Below are positions 6,336-10,466 of a stretch of 10,466 nucleotides of DNA, in pieces. The stretch's first letter is position 1; each line of letters starts with the position of its first letter. The notes beneath the pieces are model-generated. The model saw only the letters and a list, made by a program, of their open reading frames with translations, was not told where the DNA came from and ran no database searches. The stretch is taken from contig JAEXTB010000317.1 in the NCBI GenBank assembly GCA_023453725.1, positions 1 through 10,466 on the forward strand. Reading direction: 5' to 3'. A program made the translations under genes and the position numbers. The DNA comes from Bacillota bacterium (GTDB lineage: Bacteria; Bacillota; Clostridia; Christensenellales; CAG-138).

Positions 6336-7124
6336 ATGAATGTCAGTAGTATATCAGGGACAACTCAACTGAACATGAGTGAGGCGCTCTTCCGGGCCGT
6401 AGCCGGAAATGAATTCTTTCTCTGCCTGCAACCCCAATACCAATTGCCGGATCGAAGCATTGCGGGCGCGGAAGCGTTGCTGCGCTGGAACGACCCGGCG
6501 CACGGCATACGCTTTCCTGCGGAATTCCTGCCCGCGGCGGAGCATTATGGATACGCGGAAACACTCGACCTGTTTGCGCTTGAGGAAGCATGCCGTTGTA
6601 TCCACGCCTGTCTGGACGCGCAAGTCCCGGCTGTGCCGATCAGTGTGAACATTTCCTCGCCTTCGCTGTACGCAGCGGGTTTCTTTGACGCCGTAAAGGA
6701 CTGCATCCGGAGATATAACGTACCGCCCGGGCACCTTTCGGTTGAGTTTTCCGCCGCGTTCGCGGAGCAGCATCCTGTCGCGCTGTTTAAGGCCATCAAA
6801 CAATTTCACGCGCTGCAGTGCGGGTGCGTGATTGACGGATTTTCCAAAGGGATCGCGCTGCTTGAACGCCTCTGCGCCTTTGAGATCGATGCCGTGAAGT
6901 TCGATTGCGGGGCGTTCGCCCGTCAAAAGGACAAGTATAATTGCTCCTCATACATGGAAACGCTCGCCGCAGCGCAGCGCATGCAGATTACGTTTGTTTG
7001 CGAAGGTGTGGCGGAGGAGGAACAGCTGCAATCGCTTGTCCGCGCAGGCTGTACGCTTTTGCAGGGGTTTGCGTTAAGCCCGCCGGTAAGCAGCATTCTG
7101 TTTCTTAAAATGCTGCAGGCATAA
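6336..7124 (+). CDS. Stand-alone EAL-domain protein, probably catalytically impaired
   Basis: EAL domains hydrolyse the second messenger c-di-GMP. This 262-residue protein is little more than the domain: no GGDEF, PAS or membrane segment. Retained are E46 in AEALLRW (the EAL motif), N105 in SVNIS, E137 in SVEFS, D167, K188 in VKFD, E223 in CEGV, and Q243 in LLQGF. Lost relative to active enzymes are the second glutamate of the E-x-x-E segment (A140), the second aspartate of DDFG (here D167-G168-F-S), and the second glutamate of EGVE (A226). The lost aspartate is a metal ligand in active enzymes and the E-x-x-E glutamate holds loop 6, so catalysis is probably weak or absent, and a c-di-GMP receptor or protein-binding role is possible. 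AAAGGGGG eight bases upstream supports the start. It converges with the SulP gene across a terminator. Confidence 0.9.
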   Translation: MNVSSISGTTQLNMSEALFRAVAGNEFFLCLQPQYQLPDRSIAGAEALLRWNDPAHGIRFPAEFLPAAEHYGYAETLDLFALEEACRCIHACLDAQVPAVPISVNISSPSLYAAGFFDAVKDCIRRYNVPPGHLSVEFSAAFAEQHPVALFKAIKQFHALQCGCVIDGFSKGIALLERLCAFEIDAVKFDCGAFARQKDKYNCSSYMETLAAAQRMQITFVCEGVAEEEQLQSLVRAGCTLLQGFALSPPVSSILFLKMLQA

Positions 7125-7137
7125 TCGGATTAAAACC

Positions 7138-7163
7138 AAAGGGCCGCATTACGCGGCCCTTTT
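7138..7163 (+). terminator. Terminator between the convergent EAL and SulP genes
   Basis: AAAGGGCCGC (7138-7147) pairs perfectly with GCGGCCCTTT (7153-7162) around a five-base loop, ending in TTTT (7160-7163). It lies 13 bases past the EAL stop codon and 7 bases past the SulP stop on the other strand. It probably serves the plus strand best, and may also work weakly in the other direction. Confidence 0.85.
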
Positions 7164-7169
7164 ATGTCT

Positions 7170-8801
7170 TTATGCGGCAAGCTTTTCAAGCGCCTGATCC
7201 GTGCTCCAGTAAAAATGATCCTCTCCGATCTTTTCAATCAGTTCCAACCGCTCAAATATCTCTTTTACAGGAGGCTGGAGGCTAGCAAAGTATACGGCGG
7301 CGTTGTTTTGTACAAGGCGCGCACAGATTTCCTGGAGCGCCTGCACGCCAGATAAATCCGCAAGCGGTACGCCGCGCAGGGAGAATATGATCTGTTCCTT
7401 GCCCGCAAGCGCTTCAAGTGCATCCTCCAGGCGGCGCGTCGAACCAAAATACAGCGGACCGGAAATATAGACTACGCCGGTGCGCGAAAGCTTTTCGGTA
7501 AACACAGCCTGCCTTGGGAGCTTCGCCGGAATGACGTCGCTCACCGTAACCTGCATGTTGGAAACCTTAATTACAAACGTCATCACGGAAAACAGCACGC
7601 CGATGACAATCGCTATTGTCAAATCAAATATGACGGTACAGGCCATCGTAACCAAAAACTGAAGAATGGCGCTTGTGATCCGCTTTCTGAATATCTCTTT
7701 GATCGCATGCCATTCGTTCATACGCCACGCCGTCATAATCAGCACCCCGGCAAGCGCGCAAAGCGGAATGGCGGACATGACGCCGCCAAGCGCAAACATG
7801 GAAAGTAGCAGCACCCCGGAATGGATGATGCCCGTCAGCCTCGTCTGCCCACCCGCCTTGATGGCGACGCTGGTGCGCGCTATGGCCGCAGTCGCCGGCA
7901 CCCCGCCAAAGAATGGCAGCACCACGTTGCCGATGCCCTGGGCAATGAGTTCCTGGGACGCATTGAGCTTCTCATTCTTCATGCGCCCGGCGCTCGCCCC
8001 GCATAAAAGGCTCTCAATCATCCCCAGCGCAGCAATGCTGATGGCGGGCATGACAAAATTTTTCAGCTCCCTGAACTGGATGGAGGAAAACTCCAGCCGT
8101 TCCCCCAGCAGCAGCGTGCGCGGAATCTCCCCTACGCTTGCTACCGGCAGGCGCAGCAGTATGTTTGCGCCTGTTGCAAGAATAATCGCAACCAGCGATG
8201 CGGGGCAATACTGCGCCCATTTTTTCGGGTAGAACGCGATGAGCAATATCACCGCGATACCCATAATAAGTGCTGTAGGATTGAACATTTGCGGCAGCGT
8301 AAAGTAGCTGACGATGCGTTCGATTGTCTCGTCCCCGGCGGAGGTAAGCCCCGTAAGATTGTTCACCTGCCCCAGCGCGATGATGATGGCAATGCCTGAA
8401 GTAAACCCTGTGATAACAGGCAGCGGTATAAAGGAAACGATATCGCCCAGCTTCAAAACGCCTGCAAGTATGAGCATAATGCCGGAAAGCAGGCACGCCA
8501 GGAACACGCCTTTTAGCCCGTACTGGGCAACAAGGGTCACAAGTATAGCCGTCATAGCGCCGGTCGGACCGGAAATCTGGTATGACGCGCCGGAAAGCGA
8601 GCCTATGACAAGCCCGGCGAGAATGGCAGTGACAAGCCCCGCAGCCGCGGATGCACCGCTGCTGACCCCAAAAGCCAGCGCGAGGGGCAATGCGACCGCC
8701 GCCACAGTTACCCCCGCGAGAACATCTTTTCCAAAACGTTTTGCATCATAACCCAAAAACTCTTTTTTGAGCATCCCGGTAAACCCACGAACCAGACGCA
8801 C
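7170..8801 (-). CDS. SulP-family inorganic anion transporter with C-terminal STAS domain
   Basis: This is an integral membrane transporter of the SLC26/SulP family, which carries sulfate, bicarbonate or dicarboxylates. The 543 residues comprise a hydrophobic core of many membrane spans (about 25-415), with the family motif QISGPTGAMT (75-84), and a cytoplasmic STAS domain (about 430-540) with DLSG at 482-485. The GPTGAMT form resembles the bicarbonate transporter BicA branch, but sulfate remains possible; no sulfate- or carbonate-metabolism genes flank it. The start is a GTG at 8801, preceded at 11 bases by GGGAGG; an ATG nine codons downstream (8774) has no such site and is less likely. The gene is alone between a convergent terminator and its own promoter. 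Confidence 0.92.
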   Translation of the reverse strand: MRLVRGFTGMLKKEFLGYDAKRFGKDVLAGVTVAAVALPLALAFGVSSGASAAAGLVTAILAGLVIGSLSGASYQISGPTGAMTAILVTLVAQYGLKGVFLACLLSGIMLILAGVLKLGDIVSFIPLPVITGFTSGIAIIIALGQVNNLTGLTSAGDETIERIVSYFTLPQMFNPTALIMGIAVILLIAFYPKKWAQYCPASLVAIILATGANILLRLPVASVGEIPRTLLLGERLEFSSIQFRELKNFVMPAISIAALGMIESLLCGASAGRMKNEKLNASQELIAQGIGNVVLPFFGGVPATAAIARTSVAIKAGGQTRLTGIIHSGVLLLSMFALGGVMSAIPLCALAGVLIMTAWRMNEWHAIKEIFRKRITSAILQFLVTMACTVIFDLTIAIVIGVLFSVMTFVIKVSNMQVTVSDVIPAKLPRQAVFTEKLSRTGVVYISGPLYFGSTRRLEDALEALAGKEQIIFSLRGVPLADLSGVQALQEICARLVQNNAAVYFASLQPPVKEIFERLELIEKIGEDHFYWSTDQALEKLAA

Positions 8802-8843
8802 GGCGAAATAATCCTCCCGTTTCTTACGACAATCAGTATAAAT

Positions 8844-8895
8844 TGGCGAATAATGCGCACTTTCGCCATTATAACATACGGAATATATACGTCAA
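8844..8895 (-). promoter_or_regulatory. SulP gene promoter with inverted repeat at the start site
   Basis: On the minus strand TTGACG (8895-8890) is followed after 16 bases by TATAAT (8873-8868), which also has the extended TG one base upstream: a near-consensus sigma-A promoter. TGGCGAA (8844-8850) and TTCGCCA (8862-8868), 7-bp arms 11 bases apart, cover the expected transcription start and early leader, and may be an operator or a leader hairpin. The transcript would begin about 60 bases before the GTG start. Confidence 0.65.
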
Positions 8896-9018
8896 TGCCG
8901 CGCATGAGGTTTTCATCTTTCGGCACTGGTAAATTTCCACCCATTGATATATTGCTCGGTTGAAAAAATCAGCTATCATGTTGTACTGAAACCCAGAAAT
9001 CAGCTTTACTCCCTGTGT

Positions 9019-9047
9019 TTGCGCGCGGCTTTTGAATGCGGTATAAT
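9019..9047 (+). promoter_or_regulatory. Candidate promoter upstream of ftsK
   Basis: TTGCGC (9019-9024) is followed after exactly 17 bases by a consensus TATAAT (9042-9047). The -10 lies inside the left arm of a 13-bp inverted repeat, so transcription would start near the loop. A second consensus TATAAT with an extended TG lies at 9154-9159 (TGGTATAAT from 9151), closer to ftsK but without a good -35. Either could drive ftsK. Confidence 0.5.
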
Positions 9048-9069
9048 AGCCGCAAGGCGGCTATTATAC
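9041..9069. repeat. Perfect 13-bp inverted repeat, three-base loop
   Basis: GTATAATAGCCGC (9041-9053) is the exact reverse complement of 9057-9069, with AAG between. As RNA it would form a stable hairpin; on the plus strand GGCTTA and then five T residues (9076-9080) follow, so it could act as a weak terminator for a transcript starting upstream. As DNA it places TATAAT on both strands. Confidence 0.8.
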
Positions 9070-9080
9070 GGCTTATTTTT

Positions 9081-9118
9081 ATGCGCGTGCGATTTTCGCC
9101 CCCAGGCGAAACGCGCAT
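9081..9118. repeat. Imperfect hairpin with bulge
   Basis: ATGCGCGT (9081-9088) pairs with ACGCGCAT (9111-9118), and TTCGCC (9095-9100) with GGCGAA (9105-9110); six bases bulge on the left side. The right end runs into a 12-base palindrome, CGCGCATGCGCG (9112-9123). Pairing is plain in the sequence; the function is unknown. Confidence 0.6.
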
Positions 9119-9124
9119 GCGCGG

Positions 9125-9159
9125 ATTATACCATATCCACTGCGCTTCTATGGTATAAT
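9125..9159. repeat. 11-bp inverted repeat carrying a TATAAT box
   Basis: ATTATACCATA (9125-9135) is the exact reverse complement of TATGGTATAAT (9149-9159), with 13 bases between. Both arms read TGGTATAAT on opposite strands, an extended -10 sequence. It could be an operator over a promoter or a symmetric promoter pair. Confidence 0.7.
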
Positions 9160-9225
9160 TAGCTTGAGCTTTTATGCGAGCTTATTCCGCAAGAACACGC
9201 TGTTCGGATATATGGAGGTGCAGCT

Positions 9226-10466
9226 TTGGCAAAGAGACGGCCGAAAAAACGCAAAGAGGCAGAACAATCCCGCCGTGAGATTTGGGGCGTGGTGCTTGCC
9301 GCCATCGGCGTTTTCCTTGGCGCTTGTATCTATTTCGGACAGGCTGGTCTCATAGGGGAAGGTATCCGGTCAGTCTCATACGGATTGGGCGGGTTGTTCT
9401 CCTATGCGCTGCCGCCTGCCTGCGTCATAGGCGGTATCTCGCTCATTGCCGTTGCGGATCAAAAACCCAGAAAAGGCAGGGCAACGCTTGTGTTCACCGG
9501 CATCTGGCTTGCGCTTGCGCTGCTGCATGTCATTGCCCGCCCCATATTGGGCGAGACGTCCTTCCTTATTTATGTACGGGATGCTTATGTGTATGGAACG
9601 GAGCAGCTTTCCGGCGGCGGCGCTTTGGGCGCGCTTCTTTCCTATCCTTTGCTGCTCTTAACCGGAGAAGCGGGCTCCTATATTTTCCTGATTGCTGGGC
9701 TTTTGATCATCATACTGCTGGTCACGAGCATATCGCTGCGAAAGACCGGCCAGCAGGTAACCACCAAGGTGAAGGCCGGTATTCAGCAAGCCGCCCAGGC
9801 ACATGCCGCAAGGCGCGAACTCTATACCGCTACAATCGACCAGGAAGAAGCGCTGCCGCTCCCCCGTTCCCGCAAGCCCGTGCCAAGGCGAATGCAGCGG
9901 GTAGAAGACGACGGTTTGAGCTTTATGCCGATTGAAGGGCCGCTTCAAAAAAAGACGTCTGTCGAAGAGGCGGTTGACCCTGTTATTCCGTCTGTAATCC
10001 CGCCCGTTATTCCACAGGCGGCTCCTTCCGTGTCCTCTGTATATGAAGCCGACTTAGTGCCGGAAGCAGACGATTTTCCGCCGTTTGAACCGGACGATTT
10101 TGCCGCAACGCCGCTGCGCGCGCCTAAAAAACCGGTGCGCGATGCGCTGCCTTTCTCCGAGCCGGTACAGGTAAAACTCAATATGGAGCCGGCACAAAAA
10201 GTGGAAGCGCCCGTAGCGCAGCCCCACGCGGCAGAGAATATTCCCTATGTGCCGCCTTCGTTCAGCCTGTTGAACCCTGCGCTTGCAAGCTATGCGAGGA
10301 GCAACGAATCCCCCGCTGAAAAGGGCAAACTATTGGTGGATACGCTTGCAAGCTTTAATGTTTCCGCCAGGGTGGTCAACATCAGCGTAGGCCCCGTGAT
10401 TACGCGGTTTGAGCTTGCCCCGGCCCCCGGCGTGCGCGTCAACCGCATCACAGCGCTTTCTGACGA
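9226..10466 (+). CDS. ftsK: FtsK/SpoIIIE-type DNA translocase (partial, N-terminal 413 codons)
   Basis: This is a membrane-anchored motor that pumps chromosomal DNA through the division or sporulation septum. The visible part has a basic N-terminus (KRRPKKRK, 3-10) and five hydrophobic segments (about 20-38, 54-76, 86-104, 132-147, 151-168). A long Pro/Glu-rich, low-complexity linker follows (about 175-338), with a repeated VIP motif at 253-263. The alpha subdomain of the motor starts at YVPPSFSLLNP (341-351) and includes VGPVITRFELAPAPGV (388-403), the family's most recognisable segment. The Walker ATPase and gamma DNA-reading domains lie past the window. The start is TTG at 9226, with GGAGGTG five bases upstream; the nearby ATG at 9212 is in another frame. 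Whether the organism sporulates cannot be judged from this gene. Confidence 0.93.
   Translation, partial: MAKRRPKKRKEAEQSRREIWGVVLAAIGVFLGACIYFGQAGLIGEGIRSVSYGLGGLFSYALPPACVIGGISLIAVADQKPRKGRATLVFTGIWLALALLHVIARPILGETSFLIYVRDAYVYGTEQLSGGGALGALLSYPLLLLTGEAGSYIFLIAGLLIIILLVTSISLRKTGQQVTTKVKAGIQQAAQAHAARRELYTATIDQEEALPLPRSRKPVPRRMQRVEDDGLSFMPIEGPLQKKTSVEEAVDPVIPSVIPPVIPQAAPSVSSVYEADLVPEADDFPPFEPDDFAATPLRAPKKPVRDALPFSEPVQVKLNMEPAQKVEAPVAQPHAAENIPYVPPSFSLLNPALASYARSNESPAEKGKLLVDTLASFNVSARVVNISVGPVITRFELAPAPGVRVNRITALSD

Larger units (their letters stand above)
8802..9225. other. Gene-free region between the divergent SulP and ftsK genes
   Basis: These 424 bases hold no credible gene. The SulP side carries the promoter described separately. 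The stretch 8940-9018 has a 9-base direct repeat AAATCAGCT (8966-8974 and 8997-9005, 31 bases apart) and a possible plus-strand promoter TTGCTC (8952-8957), 16 bases, TATCAT (8974-8979). From 9019 to 9160 it is dense in inverted repeats and TATAAT boxes. A small RNA could be made here, but I do not recognise a family. Confidence 0.5.

Noticed and set aside
7666..8496. Long frames on both strands within the SulP gene
   Set aside because: Out-of-frame shadows of a membrane protein gene; the compositions (Met/Ser-rich or His/Arg-rich) are typical of antisense or shifted reading.
8708..8944. 78-codon minus-strand frame overlapping the SulP start
   Set aside because: It covers the well-formed SulP promoter and ends inside the SulP frame; no motif and no good ribosome binding site.
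9282..9935. 217-codon plus-strand frame rich in Arg, Cys and His
   Set aside because: Frame-shifted reading of ftsK; the correct frame, starting at TTG 9226, stays open to the window end with membrane segments and the alpha domain.
1..10466. Mobile element, phage, defence island or CRISPR array
   Set aside because: No transposase, integrase, toxin-antitoxin pair, nuclease or regularly spaced repeats are visible; the repeats found are short and single.

Overview
The window reads as ordinary chromosome from a low-complexity-free, moderately GC-rich (roughly half G+C by eye) Gram-positive-type bacterium, most likely an anaerobic Clostridia-like Firmicute. The reasons are strong AGGAGG-type ribosome binding sites, sigma-A-like promoters, compact U-tract terminators, TTG and GTG starts, an FtsK/SpoIIIE translocase, and a flavodiiron protein next to a superoxide dismutase. 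The species cannot be named from the sequence. I see no rRNA, tRNA, CRISPR array, transposase, phage gene or integration site.

Layout. The left end, on the minus strand, holds the 5' part of metN (ATPase of a methionine ABC importer, cut by the window edge), preceded by an AT-rich leader with two inverted repeats and no recognisable SAM riboswitch or T-box. Next, also on the minus strand, is a two-gene oxygen-defence unit: a flavodiiron protein (O2 or NO reductase) followed 66 bases later by a Mn-type superoxide dismutase, closed by a strong terminator. Then comes an NAD(P)-dependent extended SDR on the minus strand, divergent from a TetR-family regulator on the plus strand; the shared intergenic region carries two inverted repeats that are good operator candidates.

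The middle, on the plus strand, has a small iron-sulfur-flavoprotein-like reductase with a compact Cys cluster, a GNAT acetyltransferase 21 bases after it, and a stand-alone EAL-domain protein that has lost several catalytic residues. The EAL gene ends at a hairpin terminator facing the convergent SulP-type anion transporter (minus strand, STAS domain at its C-terminus), which has a near-consensus promoter of its own. The right end is the N-terminal 413 codons of an FtsK/SpoIIIE DNA translocase starting at TTG, preceded by a 424-base gene-free region dense in inverted repeats that carry GTATAAT on both strands.

How the genes relate. Only the flavodiiron/SOD pair forms an obvious pathway: SOD converts superoxide to O2 and peroxide, and the flavodiiron protein can reduce the O2 to water. 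The regulator/SDR pair is a likely local regulatory circuit. The remaining genes look like independent housekeeping or accessory functions. I found no convincing new multi-gene system. The most interesting items are the degenerate EAL protein, the structured region upstream of ftsK, and the operator-like palindromes.
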